From assembly GCA_017610005.1 (NCBI GenBank), contig JAFCCU010000012.1, positions 1 through 41,559 of the forward strand: 41,559 nucleotides of DNA, in the 5' to 3' direction. The translations under genes and the position numbers were made by a program. Source of the DNA: Candidatus Woesearchaeota archaeon (GTDB taxonomy: Archaea; Nanobdellota; Nanobdellia; Woesearchaeales; B29-G15). Below, in pieces: positions 25,396-33,496 of this stretch (its first letter is position 1; the number at the start of each line of letters is the position of its first letter). The notes beneath the pieces are model-generated. The model was given only the letters and a program-made list of their open reading frames with translations, was not told where the DNA came from and did not search any database.

Positions 25396-26046
25396 ATGAA
25401 AAAAAGGATTGCTTGTTTAATGTTTATTCTTCTAGTATTTTTACTTGGTTGTAGCAAAAATTCTATTAACCTAGCAGACGAGGCAAACAAAGAACAAATC
25501 TTAAAAACAGGTTTAATTGAAGACTTTTCAAATTTTAACCAAGAGTTAGAATTACGTTCACAAGTTTATGGGCCAGGGAATGTAGAAGAGAAGATAGTTG
25601 CCATTCAAGGCAATTCTAATTTTAGCAGCGCTCTTCAAATAAAATTTACTCCATTAGATTATTTGGCGGGAGTTTTCCCTCCCTTTTTAAGTTTAGGTTT
25701 TAATAAATTTAAGGGAGATTGGTCTGACTACAAGTACTTAAACTTTTATTTTAAAGCAAGTGCTCCAGACTTTTCTATCGTATATCAGTTATTAGATTGT
25801 TCTAAATTGGGCCAAGGGAAGTGGTCCCATGCAGTCCTTGTTGACGGCCATAATTTAACTAAGTTTAATCTTATGAAAATTCCATTAACCCCCGAAGACT
25901 TTAACTTTTCTCCACAAGAAGGTGAGACTGTGGAAAATAAGAGAATCTCTTTTATGGAAGTTTGTGGTTCAGAATTGTTAATTAAAGTAAATGCAAAAAA
26001 TGTAACTGAAAATTTTGAGTTTGGCAAATTTTTCTTAATTAGATAA
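25396..26046 (+). CDS. Lipoprotein with carbohydrate-binding-like beta-sandwich
   Basis: The protein has 216 residues. The N-terminus is a lipoprotein signal: basic MKKR, a hydrophobic core and lipobox LLGC with Cys19. The mature part has LIEDFSNFN followed by beta-rich sequence with WSDYKYLNFYFKAS and a final GKFFLIR strand. This is the pattern of CBM11/CIA30-like sandwiches (an opening EDF, a planar-strand YLNFYFKA and a closing strand). It would sit on the outer face of the membrane and could hold a glycan. No catalytic residues are apparent. It immediately precedes the radical SAM run but has its own promoter. The fold call is by pattern only. Confidence 0.6.
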   Translation: MKKRIACLMFILLVFLLGCSKNSINLADEANKEQILKTGLIEDFSNFNQELELRSQVYGPGNVEEKIVAIQGNSNFSSALQIKFTPLDYLAGVFPPFLSLGFNKFKGDWSDYKYLNFYFKASAPDFSIVYQLLDCSKLGQGKWSHAVLVDGHNLTKFNLMKIPLTPEDFNFSPQEGETVENKRISFMEVCGSELLIKVNAKNVTENFEFGKFFLIR

Positions 26047-26064
26047 TCAACAAGTTTAAGAAAG

Positions 26065-26076
26065 ATTTATATTAAA
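26065..26076 (+). promoter_or_regulatory. Promoter of the radical SAM run
   Basis: ATTTATATTAAA is centred about 28 nt before the in-frame TTG at 26098 and 37 nt before ATG 26107. Most genes downstream overlap or lie within a few bases, so one transcript may extend far to the right; a 100-nt gap before 30431 contains another possible TATA near 30390. Confidence 0.4.
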
Positions 26077-26106
26077 CATTAAAATAAAACTTTTTAGTTG
26101 ATTTTT

Positions 26107-26883
26107 ATGGGGCCCCCAAATAGAATTTATGAAGTTGAAATTGATTTAGTTAGAACTTGTAATCTACAATGCAAAATGTGTAACTTCTGGAAGAATAGTG
26201 TTAATCCAGAAAGAAGTTCAACTGAAGAACTTAAAAAAGCAATTTTAAATCTTCATAATTGGTTTCAAAGAGATTTTAAGATTGCATTTGCTGGAGGAGA
26301 ACCTTTTATGCGGAAGGATGCAGTTGAACTTATCGAGTATTCTTCTAACTTGGGAATAACCACCACTGTAATTACAAATGGGACTTTGATGACGGAAAAG
26401 ATGATTGATGAGATTGTGGAAAGTGGGCTTGTAGGATTAACAATTTCTATTGATAGTTTAGATCCAAAAAAGCATGATTATATCAGAGGGGTTAAAGGAA
26501 CTTTTGAAAAAGCATTTGGAACTTTTAATAAAATAATTGAAAAGAAAAAAGGGGAATTGCCTTACTTAAGTATTGCATCAATTGTGTCAAACTATAATCA
26601 TCTAGATGTAATAAAAATTTTAAAATGGTTGAAAGAAAATAAGGCAGGATTTCTAGTAATCCAATGTTTAAGCTATAATTTTTTCCCACATACTGAAGGA
26701 TGGTTTGACAAAAAACTTTGGCCAAGTTCTAAGGAGGAAGCATTAGAAATTTGTGATTCTCTTAGAACATTAATTAACATGAAAGAAGAAGGATATCCGT
26801 TAATAAATGATGCTGGGCAAATAAATGAAATGATTAACTATTTTAATGAACTTGATTGGAAGGGATTGATACAAAATGGATGA
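26107..26883 (+). CDS. Radical SAM core enzyme without its SPASM domain
   Basis: The protein has 258 residues from ATG 26107; the in-frame TTG at 26098 would add three. It has C18-x3-C22-x2-C25 (RTCNLQCKMC), GGEP at 63-66 and TISIDSLDPKKHD, all of a standard radical SAM barrel. It ends where related enzymes pass into a SPASM domain. A 71-residue SPASM-only frame starts inside its stop codon (ATGGATGA, 8-nt overlap). The two together would make one ordinary radical SAM/SPASM protein, so this is either a true split gene or a one-base frameshift. It carries GGEP, unlike the neighbouring WxGEP group. Confidence 0.85.
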   Translation: MGPPNRIYEVEIDLVRTCNLQCKMCNFWKNSVNPERSSTEELKKAILNLHNWFQRDFKIAFAGGEPFMRKDAVELIEYSSNLGITTTVITNGTLMTEKMIDEIVESGLVGLTISIDSLDPKKHDYIRGVKGTFEKAFGTFNKIIEKKKGELPYLSIASIVSNYNHLDVIKILKWLKENKAGFLVIQCLSYNFFPHTEGWFDKKLWPSSKEEALEICDSLRTLINMKEEGYPLINDAGQINEMINYFNELDWKGLIQNG

Positions 26884-27091
26884 ATCCTGTAAAGTTGCTT
26901 TTAGCTGCCTTGTTATAAATGAATCAGGGGATATGAGGATCTGTAGAGATATGGAACCAATTGGAAATATTAAGAACACAACTCCTGAAGAAGCATGGAA
27001 CTCCAAGGCCGCTACAGAAGTTAGAAAAAAGATTTTTGTATGTCAAAAGCCCTGCAAAATATTAAATTGCAATTATATAGACCATGAGTAA
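26876..27091 (+). CDS. Stand-alone SPASM domain (partner of the preceding radical SAM core)
   Basis: The protein has 71 residues. The segment VAFSCLVINESGDMRICRD, then GNIKNTTPEEAW and a final CQKPCKILNC form a complete SPASM auxiliary-cluster domain without a radical SAM barrel. The start ATG overlaps the upstream TGA and the end overlaps the next ATG by 8 nt, so translation is coupled on both sides. If expressed separately it would have to dock on the core in trans. A frameshift origin is equally possible. The coding frame is well supported by the motif. Confidence 0.8.
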   Translation: MDESCKVAFSCLVINESGDMRICRDMEPIGNIKNTTPEEAWNSKAATEVRKKIFVCQKPCKILNCNYIDHE

Positions 27092-27857
27092 AGATTCATT
27101 AGGTATCAGTTTTGAAATGTGTAATTTTTGTAATCTAAACTGCAAAATGTGTGGAATTCATCTCCAGAATAGAAAAGATTGTAAAAGTGGATTTCTTAGT
27201 TTTGAGAACTGGAAAAAAGGGGTATTGTCTCTTTCTAAAATAAAAGGTCGTTACATCGATTTAGTACCTCATTGGATAGGGGAACCCTTACTTAATCTAG
27301 ATTTTGGAAAAATGATGCTATTTGCATTTAACAATAATGAAAATAATAAACTTTTTCACCATTTTCAATTTAGCACAAACGGTCTTTTAATCAATAAACA
27401 TCTTGATGCTATAAAAGAATGCGTTTCAATGAAAAATCAAAGTGAAAATACTTTCTATTTCATTAATATATCTTTAGACGCATATTCAGATTTAACATTC
27501 TCCAAAATAAAAGGAAAAAATGGGCTTGAAGTTGTAAAAGAAAATATTAAATTATTACTTGACATTCAACAAAATTTTGGATATCCTAAGCTCCATCTCT
27601 CTTTCATCATTATGGAGGAGAATAAGCATGAGGCCGGATTATTCAAGGAATTTTGGGTTAATGAATTTACAAAAAGAAACCTCCCTCATGCCGTTAGCTG
27701 CAGATTTATATGTGAAGACTTAAATGTGATCTACTTTAGGCGGTTAAGCAATCCCTCCGACCAAATAAGTGCGAATAAGCTTCACCAAGAAATAGTGTCT
27801 TCTATAGGTGTTCAAGATAATTTGTATAACAAATACCCTGGCGGTGGTGAGTTCTAA
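27084..27857 (+). CDS. Radical SAM core of the WxGEP subfamily, SPASM split off
   Basis: The protein has 257 residues with C16-x3-C20-x2-C23 (FCNLNCKMC). In place of GGEP it has W-I-G-E-P at 64-68. Further marks of the subfamily are LHLSFIIMEENKHEA and FKEFWVNEF. It stops at GGGEF, at the linker before the SPASM domain, and the SPASM frame begins 11 nt later. Intact relatives are at 30431-31561, which carry core and SPASM in one chain. It is therefore a second split radical SAM/SPASM pair directly after the first. It may be a functional two-part enzyme or a decaying copy. Confidence 0.83.
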   Translation: MSKDSLGISFEMCNFCNLNCKMCGIHLQNRKDCKSGFLSFENWKKGVLSLSKIKGRYIDLVPHWIGEPLLNLDFGKMMLFAFNNNENNKLFHHFQFSTNGLLINKHLDAIKECVSMKNQSENTFYFINISLDAYSDLTFSKIKGKNGLEVVKENIKLLLDIQQNFGYPKLHLSFIIMEENKHEAGLFKEFWVNEFTKRNLPHAVSCRFICEDLNVIYFRRLSNPSDQISANKLHQEIVSSIGVQDNLYNKYPGGGEF

Positions 27858-27868
27858 TTTCAAAAAGA

Positions 27869-28144
27869 ATGCCTTGCAAGGGATTATGGAATTATTTGCT
27901 TGTTGACGTTGAAGGCAATATCACAACATGTTGCTTAGATTCTGATTTAAAGAACAAGATAGGGAATTTAAGTGAGATGGATTTGTTTGAGGCATTGAAT
28001 TCTGAAAAACTAAAAAGGTGGAGACAAGCACAATTAGAAGGGAGGTTTGAGGATAGCGGCCCACACTGCATGGAATGCAATTACCTTGCAGCCGAACAAA
28101 TGACTGAAGATGAGGTGTCTGAGATAACTAAAGATGATGAATAA
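27869..28144 (+). CDS. Stand-alone SPASM domain (partner of 27084-27857)
   Basis: The protein has 91 residues. MPCKGLWNYLLVDVEGNITTC, shown here only as its key marks C3, G18 and C23, is followed by KIGNLSEMDLFEAL and a CxxC near residue 72-75 (CMEC). This is the usual SPASM pattern of the subfamily. The open frame extends a few codons upstream of the ATG before hitting TGA, as expected if a frameshift separated it from the core. Its end overlaps the next gene by 11 nt. It probably carries an auxiliary iron-sulfur cluster. Confidence 0.78.
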   Translation: MPCKGLWNYLLVDVEGNITTCCLDSDLKNKIGNLSEMDLFEALNSEKLKRWRQAQLEGRFEDSGPHCMECNYLAAEQMTEDEVSEITKDDE

Positions 28145-29255
28145 AAAATTTATAGATTATTACCGGAACTTGGATAATAAAATGATTGGTTTTGATTTGT
28201 CCAATAAGTGCTGTTTCAAGTGCGTTTATTGCTCTTTTCAGAATAAACTCAACAAGGATAGAGAGAATGATTTTTTAAATCTAGATTTGTTTAAAAAAAT
28301 TATTAATGAACAGATAGAAAATAAAATTAAATATAGGGTCATTTTTTTAGCAGTGGGAGGGGAATCATTGATGCACCCATATTTCAACGAGATTATTAGC
28401 TTTCTTTTTAAGAATAATGAAGGTGAAAGATTATTTGATATAATAAGCTTGAATACAAATGTTGCTTTTTTAAGCCCCGAAAGTACAGATACCATTCATA
28501 ATTTAATATTAAATTATCCAGGTAAATTCATGATTACTTTATCTATTAATGCTTATTCTTCAAGGGCTTTTAAGTTAGTGAAGGGGCAAGATTTATTAAA
28601 AATAACTAATGAAAATACTAAATATTTATTGAGGGATAAGAAGAATAAAAATGTAACTGATGAGATTGTATTATTGCAATATCTTGTTCATGAACTTTCA
28701 AAGGAAGAATCTAAAAAGTTCTTAGATTTCTGGGAATCTTTTTTACAAGATGAAGGGATAAATTATATTGTTGAATACGAGCTCCCATTTAAGAAAGAGT
28801 CTGATGTTGCAATAATTTTTAAGAGAGTTTATTGGGATAATCAAGAAAAGTATGATAAAATGCATCAAGATGTAGTTAAAGAACTTGGCTTACTTCCTCT
28901 CGAAGAAAAAAAGAAAGACTTAGAAAAATTTTCTCCAAGATTTCATAGCGTTAAAAGAGAACCTTGCGCTTCTCTTTGGTTATCCCCCATTGTGAGGGTA
29001 GATGGAATACTTAGCCCTTGTTTGCAAGACGATCGCGATCTCCAGATGCTTGGAAATTTGAAAAATGATTCTTTCTTTGATCTTTGGTTCTCAGAAAGTG
29101 CACATAATTTGAGAAAGAAACACATTGCAGGGGATTTTGAGAATATATCCATTTGCAAGGATTGTGATTTCTTTATTGGACCAAAAATTTCAAAAGAGGA
29201 TATTTCTGGTTATTTAAGAATTTTTGATGAAATTAATGGAGAAGATGATGAATAG
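28134..29255 (+). CDS. Radical SAM/SPASM enzyme with variant GGES motif
   Basis: This 373-residue single-chain enzyme has C26-x3-C30-x2-C33 (KCCFKCVYC). The SAM-binding motif is G-G-E-S (75-78): Pro is replaced by Ser. The SPASM part starts near residue 275 with PCASLWLSPIVRVDGILSPC, GNLKNDSFFDLW and CKDCDFF. The middle region has LLQYLVHELSKEES, a diverged form of the LQFIxMEEN mark of the neighbouring subfamily. Two ATG codons (28134, 28137) overlap the upstream stop. It shows that the intact core-SPASM arrangement persists between split copies. Confidence 0.86.
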   Translation: MMNKKFIDYYRNLDNKMIGFDLSNKCCFKCVYCSFQNKLNKDRENDFLNLDLFKKIINEQIENKIKYRVIFLAVGGESLMHPYFNEIISFLFKNNEGERLFDIISLNTNVAFLSPESTDTIHNLILNYPGKFMITLSINAYSSRAFKLVKGQDLLKITNENTKYLLRDKKNKNVTDEIVLLQYLVHELSKEESKKFLDFWESFLQDEGINYIVEYELPFKKESDVAIIFKRVYWDNQEKYDKMHQDVVKELGLLPLEEKKKDLEKFSPRFHSVKREPCASLWLSPIVRVDGILSPCLQDDRDLQMLGNLKNDSFFDLWFSESAHNLRKKHIAGDFENISICKDCDFFIGPKISKEDISGYLRIFDEINGEDDE

Positions 29256-30330
29256 TTTAATTGACCAAAATGTTAGTTTGATAAGGGATTGGTTTAATGG
29301 GGTTAGGAGATACCCGAGATATTTGGAGATTTATCCCACAAATAAATGCAATCTTAAATGTATTTTTTGTGGGACTGTTGATTATACTAAGAGAAATGAA
29401 CTTTCGGATAATCAATGGTTTTCAATATTAAAAGAAGCTAATAAGGGGGGAGTTGAGGATATATATCTCTTAGGTGGTGGTGAGCCCTTGTTAAGGAAAA
29501 ATTTATTTGAGTTGATACTCAATAACTTTAAAAAAAAAGCTTTTTTTTCAATAACCACGAATGGTACATTGTTCACTCAAAATCTTATTGAGGGATTCAT
29601 AAAATTTCAATGGGATGAAATAGTAATTAGCATTGATGGATATAAGGATATTCATGATACTCACAGGGGTAAACAAGGGACCTTTGAAAAAGTAGAGAAA
29701 GCATTAGGCATCTTCAAAAAACTAAAGGTTAATAATAATTCTAAATTGCCTTTAATTAAAATTCATACCGTTCTTACAAATTTAAACTTTGATAAATTAC
29801 TACCTTTAATTGAGTTTGCAGAAAAATATGATATTTCTTATTTAGAGTTAGATTCACTAAGCACACTTTTCTGCGAAGATCCTTTATTTAAAAGTTTAGA
29901 AGTAAGTTCAGCGAGTTTTAATCTTTTTCAGGACTTACTTAATGATAAATATCTCCCTAAACTTAAATCTTGGGGGATAGAAAACAATTATTCTGATTTT
30001 GTTTCTCCGACTATTGTAAGGGGAGGATTTAGTGAAAATATTAATGTTGAGGATAACTTATCTGAGAAAGTTATTGGGCCACATTGTTACTTTCCTTGGT
30101 TGCGACTAGTTATAAATCCTTATGGAGAATTAAGGGTGTGTTGTGTGGGGACAGATGAAAAAAATCCAGGGACATTTTCTGAATCATTAAAACATACTTG
30201 GTTTAATTCTCATGAATTGGAAAAATTAAGAAAGACTATGAAGGAAGGTGTCATGCGAAGTTATTGTAAATACTGCCCCCCTGGATTAAAGGCAGAGAAT
30301 TTAAGAATCGCGAGTGTTCTAAATAAATGA
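29245..30330 (+). CDS. Radical SAM/SPASM enzyme
   Basis: Two adjacent ATG codons at 29245 and 29248 overlap the upstream stop; the in-frame TTG at 29224 is less likely. The protein has about 361 residues. Cys35-x3-Cys39-x2-Cys42 (NKCNLKCIFC) and GGGEP (near 77-81) mark the core. The SPASM part is HCYFPWLRLVINPYGELRVC, then a Cys-Cys pair and a closing CKYCPPG. It belongs with the GGEP type at 8456-9439 rather than with WxGEP. The layout WLRLVINPYGELRVCC is like SPASM enzymes that modify sugars or peptides. A 100-nt gap follows it. Confidence 0.87.
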   Translation: MMNSLIDQNVSLIRDWFNGVRRYPRYLEIYPTNKCNLKCIFCGTVDYTKRNELSDNQWFSILKEANKGGVEDIYLLGGGEPLLRKNLFELILNNFKKKAFFSITTNGTLFTQNLIEGFIKFQWDEIVISIDGYKDIHDTHRGKQGTFEKVEKALGIFKKLKVNNNSKLPLIKIHTVLTNLNFDKLLPLIEFAEKYDISYLELDSLSTLFCEDPLFKSLEVSSASFNLFQDLLNDKYLPKLKSWGIENNYSDFVSPTIVRGGFSENINVEDNLSEKVIGPHCYFPWLRLVINPYGELRVCCVGTDEKNPGTFSESLKHTWFNSHELEKLRKTMKEGVMRSYCKYCPPGLKAENLRIASVLNK

Positions 30331-30430
30331 TTTTGTTTTTATTAAAAATAAAAATTGCTATAGATATTATCTAAATATTTTGAGGAAACATTAATAAATA
30401 ATCCATGCTTGAATTATTTGAGGAGAGATA

Positions 30431-31561
30431 TTGGAACCGATAAATTTTCATGGTAATTATCTAGTTATGGAATTAACTAATAATTGTAACTGCAATTGCT
30501 CTCATTGTATTCGTGACAAGGGAATTAAATATCTCGAGAAAAAAGGAAATATTGAAAAACGAATTGTAATTAATCTAATAGATGATTTAGTTAATAACGC
30601 AATAAAATTTTATGATTTTAATATGTTCTGGTTAGGCGAACCATTAATGCATCCAGATTTCTTAGAAATTTACTCCTATGTATTAAATGCAAATAAAAAG
30701 AATAAACTTTTTGGAAGTGTTAATATACACACAAATGCCCACTTCCTCTCTCAAGAGATTATTAATCTTTTAAATGAGTTTCATGACGTTCCTCAAACTT
30801 GGCACTTAACAATTGATGCTACATCTCCAATTACCTACCAAAAGATCAGCGGAACTCACGGATTTGAGAAAGTAGTTGAAAATTGTAAACAATTGCTTTC
30901 GCAAAAGGAAGGTAAATTTCCAAGAATTGTTTTTCAATTCATAGTTGAAGAGGAAAATTACTATGAAGCTGAACCGTTCATTAATTTTTGGTCAAAAGAA
31001 TTTGAAAAATATAAATTGAGTTTTTCAAAGGTGGGATACTTTGTGCCAGGATATGTTGATAATTTTATATTTTTAAGACAATGTGATGCGGTAACTGGGG
31101 GGGAAGAAAGGCAAAAGAAACTTAATACCCTCTACAAAAATACATTATTAGAAAATGGAATTCAAGACCACAATTATGAAGGAAAAGAAGCTGTTTTTAT
31201 TCCAGAAGGATATGTCCACATTCCTTACAAAAAGAGAAAGAAATTGGGAGAAGTAGATTTTAGTAAAAATTCAATTTGCTCAGGTTTCTGGAAGACACCC
31301 ACCATCTCTTGGACTGGAGAAGTAACAGTTTGTCAACGAGATAGTGGGATGGAACTTAAGGCAGGTGATCTTAAGAAAGAGAAATTCTCAGAAATTTGGT
31401 GGGAATCTAAACAAATGAAGAAGAACAGAAATGCAATGATTGAACAAGATTTGGAGAAAATCCCAATATGTAATGGTTGTTTAATTCCAAAATCTTCGAA
31501 TTATAGTTCAATTTCAGAAAATGAACTTGAATATTATTTTTTAAAAAATGAAGAGCATTAA
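30431..31561 (+). CDS. Intact radical SAM/SPASM enzyme of the WxGEP subfamily
   Basis: The protein has 376 residues with a TTG start preceded by GAGGAG (30419-30424), one of the few Shine-Dalgarno-like sites in this window. Core: Cys19-x3-Cys23-x2-Cys26 and W-L-G-E-P at 67-71, with VFQFIVEEENYYEA and FINFWSKEF. A VPGYVDNF segment and an FIPEGY linker lead to the SPASM domain: SICSGFWKTPTISWTGEVTVC, of which the key marks are two Cys, W and G, then GDLKKEKFSEIWW and CNGC. It is the reference for where the split copies have been cut. Its end overlaps an SGNH gene by 14 nt. Confidence 0.87.
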   Translation: MEPINFHGNYLVMELTNNCNCNCSHCIRDKGIKYLEKKGNIEKRIVINLIDDLVNNAIKFYDFNMFWLGEPLMHPDFLEIYSYVLNANKKNKLFGSVNIHTNAHFLSQEIINLLNEFHDVPQTWHLTIDATSPITYQKISGTHGFEKVVENCKQLLSQKEGKFPRIVFQFIVEEENYYEAEPFINFWSKEFEKYKLSFSKVGYFVPGYVDNFIFLRQCDAVTGGEERQKKLNTLYKNTLLENGIQDHNYEGKEAVFIPEGYVHIPYKKRKKLGEVDFSKNSICSGFWKTPTISWTGEVTVCQRDSGMELKAGDLKKEKFSEIWWESKQMKKNRNAMIEQDLEKIPICNGCLIPKSSNYSSISENELEYYFLKNEEH

Positions 31562-32483
31562 TAATTTTAAAATGTTAGTTTTAGCTTTATTACTTTTTTT
31601 ATCTTTTGGTGCAGCAATCTTCTTCTCTTTTAACTTTGAAAATATTTTTGGAAAAACTTCTTTAGATTATAATATTTTCAATATCATTTTGGGAAGAAAC
31701 CTTAGTGGTCCTATTGTTGTAGATGGCTGCAATGTTTTTATTGATTATGATTTATTTCAAGAGATTGAAGTTTCAAATGGGGTAAGGAGATTTTTTAATA
31801 TTTCAAAACCTCCACTTATTTATAGGGAAAAAAGAGATAATCAGAATATTGTGGTTTTAGGAGATTCTTTTACATTTGCAGCAGGAGTTCTTGAAAATGC
31901 AAGTTGGCCTTTCTTTTTAAATGAAATTATAAATTCTAATGTTATAAATTTAGCTATACCTGGAATAAATACTAATATCTCTATAGAAAGATTTGCTAAA
32001 CTTGGAGTTGATTACCACCCCCAAATTGTTATTTACCAATATTCATTTAATGATTTTCAAGAGTCATATCTCCTTTTTTCAGCAATTGAGGCAGTGATTG
32101 ATAAGATTAACATTACACATGAGGATTCAGAATACCTTTTTAATTCTAAATTTCAAAACTTTTATGAAGATGAGATCTACCCATTAAATTGGAGGGGAAT
32201 CTTTAATAAATCCGTGTTGGCCCCCCTTATTAAATTGCATAATTTGAGCAAAAATCATAATTTCGAGGTTTTGATTCTTACTGTGCCAGGGAATGAAAGA
32301 GAATTAGATGAAGTTAAGAGATTATGTGATAATTTTAATTGGCCAATCATTGAGGTTGGGAAAGATATTGAATTTGAGTGGAAACCACCATTTACATTAG
32401 ATGATGGTCATTTTTCAGTGCAAACACATAAAAAAGTTGCAGAATTATTAAAATTAAAACTTGAAAATGCAAAACTATCTTAA
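31548..32483 (+). CDS. Membrane-anchored SGNH hydrolase, copy A
   Basis: The protein has 311 residues: one N-terminal membrane anchor (about 8-27), then VVLGDSFTF with nucleophile Ser107, block II NLAIPGINT, block III FNDF, and DDGHFS near the end with the catalytic Asp and His. The start overlaps the radical SAM gene upstream, so both are translated from one message. Its last 34 codons are nearly identical in DNA to those of the next SGNH gene, although the rest of the two proteins has diverged, which points to recent gene conversion or a template switch. Confidence 0.85.
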   Translation: MKSINNFKMLVLALLLFLSFGAAIFFSFNFENIFGKTSLDYNIFNIILGRNLSGPIVVDGCNVFIDYDLFQEIEVSNGVRRFFNISKPPLIYREKRDNQNIVVLGDSFTFAAGVLENASWPFFLNEIINSNVINLAIPGINTNISIERFAKLGVDYHPQIVIYQYSFNDFQESYLLFSAIEAVIDKINITHEDSEYLFNSKFQNFYEDEIYPLNWRGIFNKSVLAPLIKLHNLSKNHNFEVLILTVPGNERELDEVKRLCDNFNWPIIEVGKDIEFEWKPPFTLDDGHFSVQTHKKVAELLKLKLENAKLS

Positions 32484-32489
32484 TTATAG
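32388..32489 (+). repeat. 102-bp direct repeat, copy 1 (SGNH 3' end)
   Basis: It matches 33395-33496 with only two base differences (32403 and 32482), an offset of 1007 nt. It covers the last codons of the SGNH gene, the stop and the first codons of a radical SAM frame. Beyond 32489 the two copies drop to roughly 60% identity. Confidence 0.92.
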
Positions 32490-32520
32490 ATTGTAATATA
32501 CCTTTATTGAAATAACAAAC
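32467..32520 (+). pseudogene. Relic of the 5' end of a radical SAM gene
   Basis: From ATG 32467 the frame reads MQNYLNYRL, stop, YTFIEITN. The intact gene after copy B of the SGNH begins MQNYLDYRLQYTLVEITN. The two are collinear, so a radical SAM gene once followed SGNH copy A. Only its first 18 codons remain, with a TAA at codon 10, before the sequence passes into the next SGNH promoter region. Confidence 0.75.
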
Positions 32521-32551
32521 TCCAAAAGAAGAATATGAATACTATTTAAAA

Positions 32552-33490
32552 ATGAATAATATGAAAAAATATTTGGTTATCCTAATCTTCCTACTTTTTA
32601 TTCTTTTATTTGCTTTTTTTCAGACAAGTTATAATAGTTGGAAATTTGGAAGACAGATACCACCTTTAGAAAATTCAAAATTTTTAATCAAAGCAGTTTT
32701 TAATCAAAAAAATCCAATAACTTTTTATAATAATTTGATTGCAGTCAATCCTAATCTCCTTTATATGATCCCTACTTCAGAGTACCGGAAAGAACTTTAT
32801 GATTTTAAAAGGGATCCAATATCTTATCCCTTTAATGAGGGAAATATGTCTTTGTTAATACTAGGGGATTCATATAGCTGGGGTTTAGGTGTAAAACAAA
32901 ATGAAACATGGCCCTCTATATTATCAAAGACAGTGTCATACAAGGTTTTCAATTTTGCAATTAGTGGGATTAACACAAAAATTGAAGTTGGTAAATTAGA
33001 AAAAAGAGGAATTGAGTATAACCCCAATTTGGTTATTCTTCAATATTGTTTCAATGATTTTGAGGATACTTATGAACAATATAATTTAGCAGATAATATT
33101 AGTTTTGAATTTGAAAAAAGGGGACTAGACTATTCTTTATCAAGTATACATAAGGCTGCATCCAGTTTCTATGAAAAGTTTGTATTCAAAAAAAACCCGG
33201 AAAAAGAATTTGAAGAAGAAGTACTAACTCCCTTAGAGAAGTTATATAATCTAAGTCAAACGAATAATTTTACTGTTTGGGTTCTTATGCTACCCTCTCC
33301 TCCGTTTCAAACACATTTGTTAAATGAAAGGTTTAATAAATATGGGTGGAGAATATTTGATATACATGAATTGTTAGATTTTGAATATGATCCGCCATTT
33401 ACATTAGATAATGGTCATTTTTCAGTGCAAACACATAAAAAAGTTGCAGAATTATTAAAATTAAAACTTGAAAATGCAAAACTATCTTGA
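32552..33490 (+). CDS. Membrane-anchored SGNH hydrolase, copy B
   Basis: The protein has 312 residues. The N-terminal anchor covers about residues 6-25; ATG 32561 is an alternative start. The catalytic marks are LILGDSYSWG (Ser107), NFAISGINT, FNDF and DNGHFS. The C-terminal 34 residues are identical to copy A except for one Asp/Asn change, and the matching DNA is almost unchanged, while the rest shares only family-level resemblance. Its last codons overlap the start of the next radical SAM gene by 17 nt, and the same overlap is fossilised after copy A. Confidence 0.85.
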   Translation: MNNMKKYLVILIFLLFILLFAFFQTSYNSWKFGRQIPPLENSKFLIKAVFNQKNPITFYNNLIAVNPNLLYMIPTSEYRKELYDFKRDPISYPFNEGNMSLLILGDSYSWGLGVKQNETWPSILSKTVSYKVFNFAISGINTKIEVGKLEKRGIEYNPNLVILQYCFNDFEDTYEQYNLADNISFEFEKRGLDYSLSSIHKAASSFYEKFVFKKNPEKEFEEEVLTPLEKLYNLSQTNNFTVWVLMLPSPPFQTHLLNERFNKYGWRIFDIHELLDFEYDPPFTLDNGHFSVQTHKKVAELLKLKLENAKLS

Positions 33491-33496
33491 TTATAG
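33395..33496 (+). repeat. 102-bp direct repeat, copy 2 (SGNH 3' end)
   Basis: This is the partner of 32388-32489. It ends a few codons into the intact radical SAM gene that starts at 33474. Confidence 0.92.
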
